Assembly (NCBI GenBank): GCA_039583875.1
Contig: CM077165.1
Span: forward strand, 76,682,757-76,746,756
From: Platanthera guangdongensis
Lineage: Eukaryota > Streptophyta > Magnoliopsida > Asparagales > Orchidaceae
Reading direction: 5' to 3'
DNA length: 64,000 nucleotides
A model generated the notes under the pieces. It had not been told where the DNA came from. It searched no databases and saw only the letters and a program-made list of their open reading frames with translations. A program made the translations under genes and the position numbers. Below are positions 21,661 through 32,435 of this stretch, piece after piece; positions within the stretch are counted from its first letter, which is position 1; each line of letters starts with the position of its first letter.

Positions 21661-22652
21661 TTTTTGGTTAGAGCCAACCACAGGTGCCTAATAAAGGTTT
21701 TGTATTGTCCTTTCTGGTGATATATTCTTGTAGTCACCCTTTATCCTCGTGCATCTAGTGTACTCTTCTTGAACGTGATAAATCACGTAGGAGATCTTTT
21801 CCTGTTGATGCCCTGTTTACTTTTGTACTTTACTTCAGTGTTTTTTTTTGGTCTTGGGTCGGTACCCTTGTTGACCTTTGCTTATTTTGACTTATTACTT
21901 TTCCTGCCACCATTTGTACTTTCTTGCTGAGGTGTTCTGTTTTTTGAATGCCTCAGGTTAAGAGCAGTAGCAGCTAGCAGTGCTGGTTTTGGATTTTTCT
22001 TAGCGGCAGTGTTGGCTGTGGTTGTTTCCTCGTCTCAGCCAGGTAGTTTGTTGTTTGTTTAGTTTTACTAGTTCAGACATACTTTTGTTCGTGGATTCGT
22101 GTCATCTTGTTGGTGCCCACTGAATTGTTAGTTGTGGATACTTGCTAGCTGCTCATTTCTTTAAATATGAATGTGGATTACTTGTTCTCTGGGAGGATTT
22201 ATGTTAGGAATGCATGTTAGATATTTTCAACTATAAAATCTACTACTATTACTTCATGCATCTCATAATTTTGAAACTCTAACATGTTATTTCTAGCGAC
22301 CGTAAAAGTTATCTTTCCTATTATAATAAATTTATAGTCTTGCATGGCATGAGTTATCCTTTAGGGATGTTTTTACTCATGTAGGATGTTTGAGTTAATC
22401 TAATCCAGTATTTTTCCACAGCGTATAATATATTTTGATTCGTGCACTAGATGAGCCACTAAGCCGAGGGAAACGACTACTTCTGCACTTAATTGATTTT
22501 CCTTAAAATAACTTAAAAAAAGAAACTTTCTTCATGGTTAGTTTGGTGTCTGCCTGAGCGTCTGCATTTATCCCCTAGTGACGTGGCATCATGACGCGCA
22601 TTTTCCCTTACTCTGATATGCTTTATTTGCGTTGAAAATGTGGGTTGTGACA

Positions 22653-23644
22653 CAACCCCTGCTGATCTGCACCTTCTCCACCCTCCTCTCTACGGTGAGA
22701 ACTTCCAACTCCACTACCTCTTCTGTCACTTCTAGCCGGGACTGCTCTTCCCAATCTCCCGTGGCCCCCTCACCTGGGACAAGAGTTTCCACTTCCTCGA
22801 CTTCCTTTATGGCCATCACCTAGGCCCGCTCCTTAAGAACTTCCTCTACCGCCTCCACACGGTCACAAACCTCTCCCACATCCACATCCGTCTCCTCAAC
22901 TTCTCCCCTGGACTCCTGCCCAGACATCTCCTCCATCCTCCTCCCCATCTCCTCAGCTACTCCCTCCTATGAGATGGTGTTGACTGCGGTGACATAACAC
23001 TCCCTTGCCACCTTGGGGTATCCCCGGACCCAGACCTGGATTCCCTTGGCATTGATATTGAGGCATTTGTGGAAAGACGAAGTTACGCAGTGGAAGGCAC
23101 AGATGAGGTGCCATCCGAATATTGCATTGTAGCTGTTAGGAGCATCCATGATAACAAACCTGCAGTTCCTAGACTGGCCTCCCAAGGTAACATGGAGCCC
23201 CATTCCTTCCACTTCCTTCCTCTCCCAAGAGAACCTGAATAGAGGTCCGTCTGAGGCCAGCATCTTAGCCTCCACCTTCTTCACATCTATATCCCTTTTG
23301 AAGACGACAATAACGGAGCTCCCATTATCAATGAAGATCCGGGAGATGGTAAAATTTTCAATGGCAGCTTGAATTACCCGAGCATCGCAAAACAGATCCT
23401 CATGATCTGGCATGTCCTTCCGAGAGAAGGTTATCTTCTTATCTGTGAGTGGGGTTAAGGACGTGGAGGCGACGCTTCGGCAATACATGGTGTGGACAAT
23501 CGCCTTGCAAGCGACATCGACTCCCCCCCCCTATGGATCACCCTGATCCCTCCCTGTCCTCCTACATCGGCCTGATCCTCATACATATCCTCCTCTCCCC
23601 CTGGCAGGACCTCTTCTGTCCCACCTCCTGGTGGTATTGCTGCT
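22653..23644 (-). pseudogene. Tat-type Ty3/gypsy protease fragment
   Basis: Minus-strand frame (best part 22967-23488). It has ITFSRKDMPDHEDLFCDA, then FIDNGSSVIVVF, the Tat-type protease active site (usual I-D-x-G-S-S), then FVIMDAPNSYNAIFGWHLI (usual LGR.WL; here GWHLI) and KVARECYVTAV. An acidic linker follows toward 22653, ending RVEKVQISRG, as in Tat/Ogre pol before RT. It is a fragment, cut on the left by element C and on the right by the LTR of element D. A 5-bp flank of CAACC (right of C) and CTGCT (left of D) would be the test target duplications. Confidence 0.8.
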
Positions 23645-23784
23645 TGTTGGGTACATTGAAAAATGTGTACCAGATTTGGAGAAGCCTCACCTAACTCAAT
23701 GATATGCATCAGGTTGTATTTGATGTTGTTTTGAGTTATCATGTACATGTTTAGAAAATAGAAAGGAAAATTTTCTAAGAACAA

Positions 23785-24175
23785 GTGTCGACACTTGGGA
23801 ATGGCTGTGTCGACAACAAGGGTCAGATTGTGTCGACATCCAGAATTTGTGTCGACACACAGAAATCTGTCGACAATGTTGTGGTGACACTAAGGTCCAG
23901 ACTTGTGTCGACATTATCAGAAGCTGTGTCGACACACAGAGAAGCTGTCGACACACTCCAGAATTCTGTCGACAACGACTGTGTTGACACACAGAACTTG
24001 TGTCGACATACACCAGAATTCTGTCGACACCAACTTTGTCAAGACAAGGAGTGTTTGTGTCGACACACAGAACTTGTGTCGACACATTCCACAAAAGTTG
24101 TGTCGATAACAACAAGACTTGTGTCGACACATGGACTATGTTTGTTGACACATATGAAGAATTCAGTCGACATTC
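23785..24175. repeat. TGTGTCGACACA array in element D LTR
   Basis: About 18 copies of (T)GTGTCGACA(CA) or close variants, spaced 15-25 bp, with AGAA(C/T)T-type spacers. GTCGAC is a palindrome (SalI site). The array ends about 145 bp before the TATA box. Overlapping open frames here are repeat artefacts. Confidence 0.92.
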
Positions 24176-24319
24176 TCTACTACTGAGTCAAAGTTCAATG
24201 AAGGCTGAAGTAATACAACTGAAGACTTGACAGCTGTCATTACTGACATTGTCGTCACATCTATCAGAGGTGTCAGAAGACAGTTTGAAACCGGAACAGC
24301 CGGTTACCATGGATGAACC

Positions 24320-24329
24320 CTATATATAG
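24320..24329 (+). promoter_or_regulatory. TATA box of element D LTR
   Basis: CTATATATAG in AACCCTATATATAGATGTGC, downstream of the GTCGAC array and about 1 kb before the LTR end. It fits the U3/R boundary. Confidence 0.75.
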
Positions 24330-24798
24330 ATGTGCACTCTCAACAATCAAAACAAGAAAAAATAACAACAAGAAACAACCGATACAGAACAGAGAGAAGA
24401 TATTCAAGCCAATCAATTATTATCTTTGAAGGACTGAGAATCCAGAAGAAGAAAAAGAAATAGTCAACAGATTGTAGAGAGAGAAAAACAAGAAGGAGAG
24501 AAGATCTCATCCAGTGAAGGCAAATCCTGAACAGTTTTCCTGCAGAATTCAGATTAATTTCTGAAGGAGGAAGATTGAATATCAACTCCAACATCAAGAA
24601 GTTCAAACCTACTGTGTTCAGATTCAAGAAGCTTTGAAGAAAGCTTAGTCAGGTTGATCCTTAAGAAATCAGTTCTATCAAGAACTGATTAAGAAGCCTT
24701 CAACAAATTATCTCTCCATCTGGTTGAAGATATCAACAACTTTTCATCAATAATTTTGTAGGATCTGTACTAGATTTGAGTGTAGGAGATTTACATCT

Positions 24799-25020
24799 CT
24801 GAGTTGTAAGCCTAAATTATAAAGGCTGAGGTAGGGTTGTGTGCCTGAGATAGGGGAATCTGTTCCCTGAGTTGTAGGCCTGTGATAGAGGCTGAGGTAG
24901 GGTTGTTGCCTAAGTTGTAGGAGTGGGGTGTCACTCTGAGTTGTAGGCCTGTGGAAGAGGTTGAGGTAGGGCTTGTGCTTGAGTTGTAGGAGTGTGGATT
25001 CACTCTGAGTTGTAGGAACC
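24799..25020. repeat. About 70-bp tandem repeat in element D LTR
   Basis: Three imperfect units with CTGAGTTGTAGGCCTGTG(A/G) and GAGGTAGGG(T/C)TTGT. They lie in the R/U5 half of the LTR. Confidence 0.75.
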
Positions 25021-25314
25021 ATTCTTGTTTCTGAGCTGTAAGATCTACGGATCTGAGAAGAAGGAAGGAAGTTAGGCGGAATCTAGTACACTGCTAGATA
25101 CGCGAAGGGGGAAAGTTGATGTACCCATCATTTGGGGAACCACTATAAAACTGGTGTGCAATCTGTGAATGTTGTGTATGTGAATGTTGTGTTATACTTT
25201 CTATTGAATACATTGCTGAACTAGATAGAATTATTTGCCTAAGTTAGAAAACGAATTGAGCCTATTCACCCCCCCTGTAGGTGTTTAGAACATCTTGAAA
25301 CCAATTCTTTCAAG

Positions 25315-25326
25315 TGGTATTAGAGG
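25315..25326 (+). other. Element D primer binding site
   Basis: TGGTATTAGAGG, initiator-Met type with one change (C to T at position 7), separated by AG from the LTR end. Confidence 0.82.
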
Positions 25327-25392
25327 GAGGTTGCTCAAAGATTAGACCTAACAGTCTATGTAGATCTCCAAGGCAGAAATCTATTAGGCAAA

Positions 25393-27597
25393 ATGGGTTC
25401 CATTGAGAATCATAAGGAGTTTGGTTCTATGAAATTACCTATATGCAAGAAAGAGATTTTTGGCATATGGAAAGAATTTGTTAGATTTTTTATCGAAGAT
25501 TCAGATCCAAGAATCTACATGACAGTCAAAGAAGGGTCATTCATCCCAATGAAAATCTCAGTTCTTGATGCAAATATCAGTACACCAAAGGAGTATTCTG
25601 AAATGACAAAGGATGAGATCATCTTGGCTACTATGGATTAGAGAGCGCAAAATATAATAGTCAGTGTCATAGATGATTCAAAATTCCAAAATTTGATTCA
25701 CTGCAAGACCTCCAAAGAAATGTGGGACACCCTGATTGTCTACATGGAGGGTTCAGAAGAGGTGAGATAAGACAGAAAGTCTATGCTGAATCAGGAGTAT
25801 GAAAGTTTTAGACAATCAAAAACAGACAGTATAACTGAATGTTACAAGAAATTTTTCAGAATAGTTAATGAATGGATGTCATATGGAAGAGTATTCAATA
25901 CATATGAGTTGAATGATAAGTATTTGATATTATTAACTAAGGACTGGGACACTAAGATATGTGTCATTAGGGAAGTAGCCAGACTAGCATAACTTTCACC
26001 TCCAACATTATTTGGCAACCTGTTGTCATATAAAATGTAGCTGATGGTCAGAAAAGAGGAGGAGAAAAGTAGTAAAGTTGATTACATAGATAAGTCAATG
26101 GCTTTCAAGACTGAAGCCATAAGAAAGGATAGGAGGATGTCTCCATCACCTCCTAGAAAAGCTGCAGAAGTTGCTTCAGAAAGTTCTGACAGTCACACAT
26201 CAGATAGTTGAAATTCTGATGAAGACTTAGGAGCTTTCTCAAAACAATTTCAAAGGTTTTTGAAGAAGAAACAGTGGAGATCCAAGCCATCATCCTCACA
26301 ATCCAAGGATGATTATTATCAGAAAACGAAATCCTCTAGGAAGGACAGGTATAGCTCTAAACCTAGTAAATTATCTTCACTAAGATTGTTTTCTATTGCT
26401 GCAACAGGTCTGGACATGTAGTAGATGATTGTCCTGATAAAAGGAAAGAATCTAATGATAAGAAGAAACTAAAAATAAGGGGAAGAAAGAGAAATCCCTT
26501 GTTGCAAAGAAGCAAAAAGGTTGTTCAGATTCTTCATCATCAGATTCTGAGGCTGAAGCTGAAGCTGAAGCATATATATGACTGTTGGCAACTGAAGAAG
26601 ATGTTGAAGAGGCTGAACTCTTGAAGTGGCTGGATTCAGTAAATGAAAGTGAAGAACCTTGTTGTAAATGGCTGATGGCCTTGACAGAAGAAGATCAGTG
26701 CCAGGATCAGCCTGGACCTAGTAAGGTAAACAATTCTTCAATAGATTCTGATTACTATACTGGTTCAGAATCAGAAGCATCTACATCAAGAGATGTAGAT
26801 GAATCTGAATCTGAAAGAGATGTTCATCAACTTATTGACGAATATGGTGACCTGCTGTAAGCACTTAAGAAAACAGAATCCTTAATAAGGCACGGGCCAA
26901 GGAAATTGCTAATCTTAAGCAGGCTACATTAGATTCAAAAAAATTGCTGGATCTAAAGATGAATGAGGTAGCCAAACTAAAAAACATAAATGTTATTCAG
27001 ATGGGTACTGTTACATTCAAGAATGATCAAATCAAAAGTTTGGAAGTCAAACTTCAGAAGGAAAAGGATCTGGTGGCTAAGTTCTCCAAGCCAAAATCAG
27101 TTTTACCTTTAATTGATGATTTTATTCCTAAAAAGGGTAAGACTGGATTGGGCTTTGAGGGAAATGCAAGGGCTGCCAATTCCAAAAGAAAAGGCAAAGC
27201 CCCAGTACAGCCTCTAACCTTCATACCCCTCACTTCCATCAAAAAGGTATGACAGCCAACTAAAAAATATGATCATGATATTATACATGGTTATGGTAAG
27301 CCTGAAATTCTGAATGACAAGGGTATATGTGCAGCACCTAAGCAAAAAACTATTGTACCAACAATGTTAAGATTAGCTGACCGTAATGTTCTTAGAAGTG
27401 TACCTAAAAAGAGGTATAATAGATATAATTGTTGGTGTTGTGGTAAGATAGGGCATTATGCCATGGATTGTTGGCACAACACCAGTGTCAGGAAGAATGC
27501 CAGCTTACCTGTGAGGAAGGCTGCTGGTAAGAATATTAAGTTTCAATCTAACATGAACCTAGAACCCAATAAACATTGGGGTTCTAAGGTAAATTAA
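25393..27597 (+). pseudogene. Element D gag pseudogene
   Basis: Starts at the ATG of MGSIENHKEFGS. The N-terminal capsid-like region has WKEFVRFFIEDSDPRIY and the region after it has DTLIVYMEGSEEV, LNQEYESFR and DTKICVIREVARLA, typical of copia (UBN2-like) gag. Stops interrupt at about 25639, 25768, 25990 and 26038. A frameshift is needed to read the first knuckle, CFYCCNRSGHVVDDC (about 26385-26430). An acidic, serine-rich linker and a coiled-coil stretch (26930-27100) follow. A second knuckle, CWCCGKIGHYAMDC (near 27430), is complete. It ends HWGSKVN. Gag would package element RNA; this copy cannot make a full protein. Confidence 0.87.
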
Positions 27598-30500
27598 TTC
27601 TATTTGCTGCAGGTGGGTCCAAGTTGCCATACCCCTATAAGGTACTTGGACAGTGGATGTTCCAGGCACATGACTAGAACAAGAAGAATATTAAAGGACT
27701 ATACTCCCATAGAGAATGAACCCAAAGTGATCTTTGGTGGATCAGAAAAAGGGGTCATAAAAGGGTTTGGTAACATTTCCTCTAGTTCTATAACAATCAC
27801 TCAAGTGGCTTATGTAAAAGGTTTGAAACATAACTTGATAAGCATAAGTCAGTTGAGTGATCTTGGGTATGACATCTCATTTATTAATAATGGGTGTCAA
27901 ATCAAAAGAACAAGTGATCAGAAGGTGATCTTGTCTGGTTATAGAAAAGGGAATGTTTATTGTTTAAATTTTGATTATGAAAACATGAACTCTCCTATAT
28001 GTTTTGTTGCAGATGAGAAAGCATCTCAGTATGTCCAATGGCACAAGAGGCTAGCTCATCTGAACTATAAGACTATAGGCCAGCTCTATAGTTTAGAGTT
28101 AGTGAGGAATGGTCCTCAATTTAAGTGCATAAAAGAGGGTACATGCTAGCTTGTCAAAGAGACAAGCAAACCAAATCCTCTTTTCATAGTCTTGATACCA
28201 AAGACTCTATGAGGTGTTTGTACCTCTTGTATATGGATCTATTTGGTCCTATGCCAGTTCATATTGGAAAGTCTATACTTTTGTGGTACTAGATGACTAT
28301 TCTAGATATACATGGGTTTTCTTTTTGACCCAGAAATCTGAAACCCCTACTGTCTTTCATAACTTTGTTAAACAAATTCAGAATGAATTTAACAATTCAG
28401 TGGTCAAAATCAGAAGTTACCATGGAACTGAATTTCAGTTTGAGTGTACGACAAAGTTTTGTGAAGAACTAGGGATTCATCAGGAATTCTCCTCACCTAG
28501 AACACCTCAGCAAAATGGAATTGCTGAAAGAAAGAATAGAACTCTCATTGAGCATGGTAGAACTCTACTTTGTGACACTTCACTCCCAGAATATTTTTGG
28601 GCTGAGGCAGTAAATACTGATTGTCATGTTCTCAATAGAGCATCTATAACTAAGAATCACAAAAAGACTCCCTATGAGATTATGAAGGGCAGAAAATCAA
28701 ATATATCCTACTTTAGGATCTTTGGTAGCATTTGTTATGTGCTTAACACTGGCAAGTCTCACCTAACTAAGTTTGCTGCCAAATCCGAAGATGGGATATC
28801 TGTTGGGTACAACAATAATAGTAAGACATATAGGGTCTATAACTTGACTACACAAGTTGTAGAAGAATCAGTTCATGTAGTGTTTAATGAATCTGAGCTA
28901 ATTAACTGTGAGTTGTCTAGCAATCCTTGTAGCTCAATAGGTTTAAAAGAAAAGTTAGACATGCTGACCATTAATGAAGACCAAACTGCAAGGCAGGATG
29001 TGGAAAATAATGGTTGTTGTCCAGGGGGAGTACAAGGTGCACAAGCTGACATTGAAGACAATGAAGTTCAGCCCGGTGAAGAAATTGAAGAAGTTCAAAT
29101 TGTTGATAGAATGCCTCCAGCAATATGGAATCTAAAGGATCATCCTACACACCAAATTATTGGTGATCCCAGACATGGTGTGCAAACCAGAAGCAAACAC
29201 ATGAACACAGTGCTTTGCTCAAGTTTCCTGTCAGAGTTGGAACCAAAAAGATTTGAAGAAGCCATACAAGACTCCAACTGGATTGATGCAATGCAGGAGG
29301 AGCTGAATCAATTCACAAGGTGTAAAGTATGCGAGCTGGTTCAAAAACCAAAGGATCATAACATTATTGAGAAAAAGTGGATCTATAGGAACAAACTGGA
29401 TGAAAATGGCATCATAGTAAAGAATAAAGCAAGACTGGTTGCCAAAGGGTATAGACAGGAAGAGGGCATTGACTTTGATCAGACTTTTGCTCCAGTGGCA
29501 ATATTGGAAGCAATAAGGCTATTCCTTATCTTTGCTACTTCCTAAGGTTTCAATGTATACCAAGTGGATGTCAAATCAGCTTTCCTAAATGATAATTTGA
29601 AAGAAGAAGTCTATGTTCATCAGCCCTTAGGTTTTGGTGATCCACTTTATCCTAATTATGTTTATATACTTAAGAAAGCCTTAAATGGTTTGAAACAAGC
29701 CCCTAGGGCTTGGTATGAAACATTGTCTAATTTCCTCATTGAAAATAAATTTTCACGGGGGAAAATAGAAAAGACTCTATTCCTTAGGGAGTCAAAGGGC
29801 AAGATGATCCTAGTACAGATTTATGTTGATGACATAATCTTTGGATCTATAGAAAACAACCTTCGTAGGAAGTTTGCAAAACTTATGCAAGAGAAGTTTG
29901 AGATGAGCAGTATGGGTGATCTCAAATTCTTCTTGGGACTCCAAGTAAGACAGACTGATGATGGCTTGTCCATATCACAGTCTAAGTTCACCAAGAAGTT
30001 AATTAAAAAATATGGTATGGATTCATCCACCACCATGAGAACTCCAATGGGGACAAGTATGCCTTTAGGAAAAGATGATGCAGGAAAACCTGTCGATGAG
30101 TCGTTGTATAGAGGGATAATTGGCTCCCTCATATACTTAACTGCTAGTAGACCTGACATTATGTATGTTACATGTGTCTGTGCTAGGTACCAAGCAAGCC
30201 CTAAAGAATCTCATTATACTGCAGTCAAAAGAATATTGAGAAATCTTAAGGGCACACCTAATCTTGGTCTTTGGTAACCTAAGAATAGAGACTTTCTACT
30301 GACTAGTTTTTCAAATACAGACTTTGCAGGTTGCAAAGAAGATAGAAAGAGTACCACTGGCATATGTCAGTTTCTAGGTGGTAGACTAGTATCATGGAGC
30401 AGTAAGAAACAGACTACTGTGGCAATTTCCACTGCAGAGTCTGAGTATATTGCTGTAGGCAGCTGCTGTGCTCAGCTTCTATGGATTCAACATCAACTTG

Positions 30501-30766
30501 AAGACTATGATCTCAAGGTAAGTAGAACTCCACTATTATGTGATTCTACAAGTGCTATTTTTATTGTTAAAAACCCTATATCACATAGCAGAACAAAGCA
30601 TATAAAAATTAGATTTCAGTTCATTAGAGAGCATGTTGAAAAAGAAGATATTTGTTTAGAATTTGTCATCACAAATAACCAAATTGCTAACATGTTTACT
30701 AAACTACTAGATGAAACTAATTTCAATTATTTCAAAATTGAATTAGGCATGTTAAGACTAGAATAA
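27598..30766 (+). pseudogene. Element D pol pseudogene (protease, integrase, RT, RNase H)
   Basis: Protease: YLDSGCSRHMT active site, then VIFGGSEKGVIKGFG and LKHNLISISQL. Integrase zinc region WHKRLAHLNYKTI and CIKEGTC end at a TAG (28147), after which the frame shifts. Integrase core: [12 protein letters not shown]; the second catalytic Asp is Tyr (IRSYHGTEF, 28418-28420, expected SD/H); the third, Glu in [10 protein letters not shown], is kept. [13 protein letters not shown] and FDQTFAPVA, a stop at about 29543, then [21 protein letters not shown] and YVDDIIFGS, intact. RNase H: NTDFAGC, a stop near 30275 upstream, TAESEYI and CDSTSAI, all catalytic residues kept. Ends LGMLRLE. Domain order integrase-before-RT proves copia type. 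Confidence 0.92.
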
Positions 30767-31135
30767 CATGGTAAATCTGACTAAGTAAATCAATGTTGAC
30801 ATACAGAAGTTTATGTCGACACAAAAGGAAATTTGATTCGATATATAGTAGTTTGTGTCGAAACTTAAGATAAGTTGTGTCGACACAACAAAATAGTGCT
30901 GAGCTAGTGGTGTCGACACTCAGAGGTTGGTGTCGACACATATAAGTTCTATCATTTAGATAGTTGTGTCGACACATACAGAATTATGTGTCAACACGCA
31001 TATATTAGAGTCGACAATTAAGAAATCTGTGTCGACACATCACAAACTGTGTCGACTCATAGTGTTGTCTGACTCTGTCGAGACATTAGAAGTCTGTGTC
31101 GAGACAATCTCTACAGTGACAACACAGTATATTTT
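30767..31135. repeat. GTGTCGACAC-rich tail of element D
   Basis: About ten copies of TGTGTCGACACA or decayed forms (TCGAAAC, TCGAGAC). Same motif as the D LTR array but unit spacers differ. No polypurine tract precedes it, so it is not obviously a 3' LTR. It ends where the opposite-strand ORF of element E begins. Confidence 0.7.
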
Positions 31136-31792
31136 CTTCAGGTGATGGATAGGCACACCTTTGGTCATATCAAACCTGTCACCATCCAGTTGATTCAGGT
31201 AAAAGCCGATAATCCTCCCAAAGTTGGGAGTGTGAAGGCTATCCTTGATCTTCCCAAATAGCAGAGCACTCCAATCGAGTCTCTTTCTAGAGATAATGTC
31301 TACTAGAGTCTTGAACATCTCTGTAGAGAGGTAGTCATGTGAAACATTTTTCCATAAAAGTATTTTGCCCATGATATCTGAGAGATGCTTGCCTTCTTTG
31401 TTCATTCCTTTGTGCTTAACTGCTTTGGTACCACGGGGCAGTCCACAGAACAAGAGTTCCCTAGAGAAGTCATCCCCTTCTAGGTAGTCAGCTTCTTCAC
31501 AAGTATGAAGCCGCAAGTACCTTGAGAGGAGCGATGCTTTCACTTTGACCTGGGTCTTTTGAATATTTCTATTTATGACTGTATCTTCATAACGTAGCTT
31601 TGAATTTTGGAAGAATTCGAGAACTTCCTTGTCCAGAATCTTCCATGGATATTCTAGGACAAATGAGAGTCCAGCGGTCTCCAGCATGTGGATAATGTTG
31701 CAGAATTCATCGAAGGTTGAGGCAAACCCTGTACGAACTAGTTCTCCTCCCCCTAGAAGACCACTTGGCTTCTGGGATCCATGGAGAAACAA
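31136..31792 (-). pseudogene. Truncated extra ORF in element E
   Basis: Homologous over about 215 residues with the N-terminal domain of the element A ORF (1158-3497): shared GLSFVLE, KILDKEVLEFF, LLFCGLPRGT, GRIIGFYLNQLDGD and KGVPIHHLKK. After KKIY similarity stops at 31136, and the last residues up to 31040 come from the GTCGAC tail, so the true homology ends there. The frame is otherwise intact within an element full of stops. The acidic, coiled-coil and basic C-terminal parts are missing. Function unknown. Confidence 0.75.
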
Positions 31793-32091
31793 TTCAACTG
31801 GAATCTAAAAATGGCTGGACTGCTGTGTCTTTTTGGAATCGACGAGAATCACGATGTCGGGATTTCACGCTGATGGAAGAGCAATCGTTGGAAACTGATT
31901 TAGGGTTTAGGTATGCTGGAGCCTTGGTATCCTATTGTGGGTTCATGTCACTCACCTAGCGACCACGATAGAAAGCAAAAACCATGGGAGGAGGAAGATC
32001 TCGTATCATAGGAGCAGAATCGTCGGGAGTAAGTTTGCGATTTTGCGGCGAATTGGCGAGTGTTGTCGGTTAAGCCCGATTACCCGTAGTT

Positions 32092-32183
<92 letters not shown>

Positions 32184-32435
32184 TTCGATTTTAAATTGCC
32201 AAGGAACGCACGTAACTGATATATGCAACACTTGGGATCCAATATAAAAATGTAGAAATTTTCCCTAAGTGAGATTCGGCGAGTTTTTCTGGTGGTCGTG
32301 TCCGATTCGGTGAGTATCGCATGAATATCCGATGAATCAGTGACTTGAGCTTCAATACTCAACGAATTTGCCTTGGGACAATTTTTTTCCTTTGTATTGC
32401 ATTTCCCGAGGGAGTTCCTTCCTACTTGGCATTCT
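31793..32435. other. Element E spacer between RNase H and extra ORF
   Basis: Non-coding. Holds TCGACGAGAATCACGATG-like words resembling the element A LTR dyads, a (TA)n tract, and on the minus strand CTAGGTGAGTGAC (about 31950), which resembles a plant 5' splice site (AG|GTGAGT). Whether the extra ORF is expressed from a spliced RNA is untested. Confidence 0.5.
32093..32182. repeat. (TA)n microsatellite
   Basis: Long TA run, briefly interrupted near 32145 and 32175, at the same place relative to the extra ORF as 4411-4486 in element A. Confidence 0.93.

Larger units (their letters stand above)
12092..22652 (+). mobile_element. Element C: chromovirus-type Ty3/gypsy retrotransposon
   Basis: Plus strand. 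Contains the 5' LTR (its first roughly 160 bp displaced left by element B), primer site, gag, protease, RT, RNase H, integrase, chromodomain-like tail, polypurine tract and a complete 3' LTR. Order and the C-terminal chromodomain fit the Tekay/Del chromovirus group. All coding parts contain stops or catalytic substitutions. It sits next to a Tat-type fragment on its right. Confidence 0.9.
20036..22652 (+). repeat. Element C 3' LTR (about 2617 bp)
   Basis: Starts TGTC at 20036 and ends GACA at 22652, a matching inverted end pair. It closely resembles the 5' LTR. It starts with GAGCTCGACGATTGTC-type units (about 20028-20230), then the CTCGAG array, then the TATA box, then the 43-bp repeats. The rest has no evident coding sequence. 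Confidence 0.88.
23645..25312 (+). repeat. Element D 5' LTR (1668 bp)
   Basis: Starts TGTTGGGTACATTG and ends TTCTTTCA two bases before the primer site. The TGTTGGG start matches the minus-strand LTR start of element A. Contains a GTCGAC array, a TATA box and a 70-bp tandem repeat. Confidence 0.82.
23645..31135 (+). mobile_element. Element D: SIRE/Maximus-type copia retrotransposon, no 3' LTR
   Basis: Plus strand: 5' LTR, primer site, gag with two distant CCHC knuckles, then protease, integrase, RT and RNase H in copia order, then a repeat-rich tail. No polypurine tract or 3' LTR follows; at about 31135 it meets the opposite-strand element E. Stops, frameshifts and an integrase substitution mark it as inactive. 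Confidence 0.88.

Noticed and set aside
23785..24175. CRISPR array
   Set aside because: Repeats are about 10-12 bp with irregular 5-15 bp spacers in a plant LTR; no cas genes and not the 24-40 bp repeat and spacer pattern.
23696..24230. Open frames rich in Cys, Arg, His and Val (VDTQNLCRH type) on both strands
   Set aside because: Translations of the TGTGTCGACACA repeat in the element D LTR; palindromic repeats give the same peptide on both strands.
30767..31135. Element D 3' LTR
   Set aside because: No polypurine tract precedes it and it does not align with the 5' LTR beyond the short motif; kept as a repeat tail instead.
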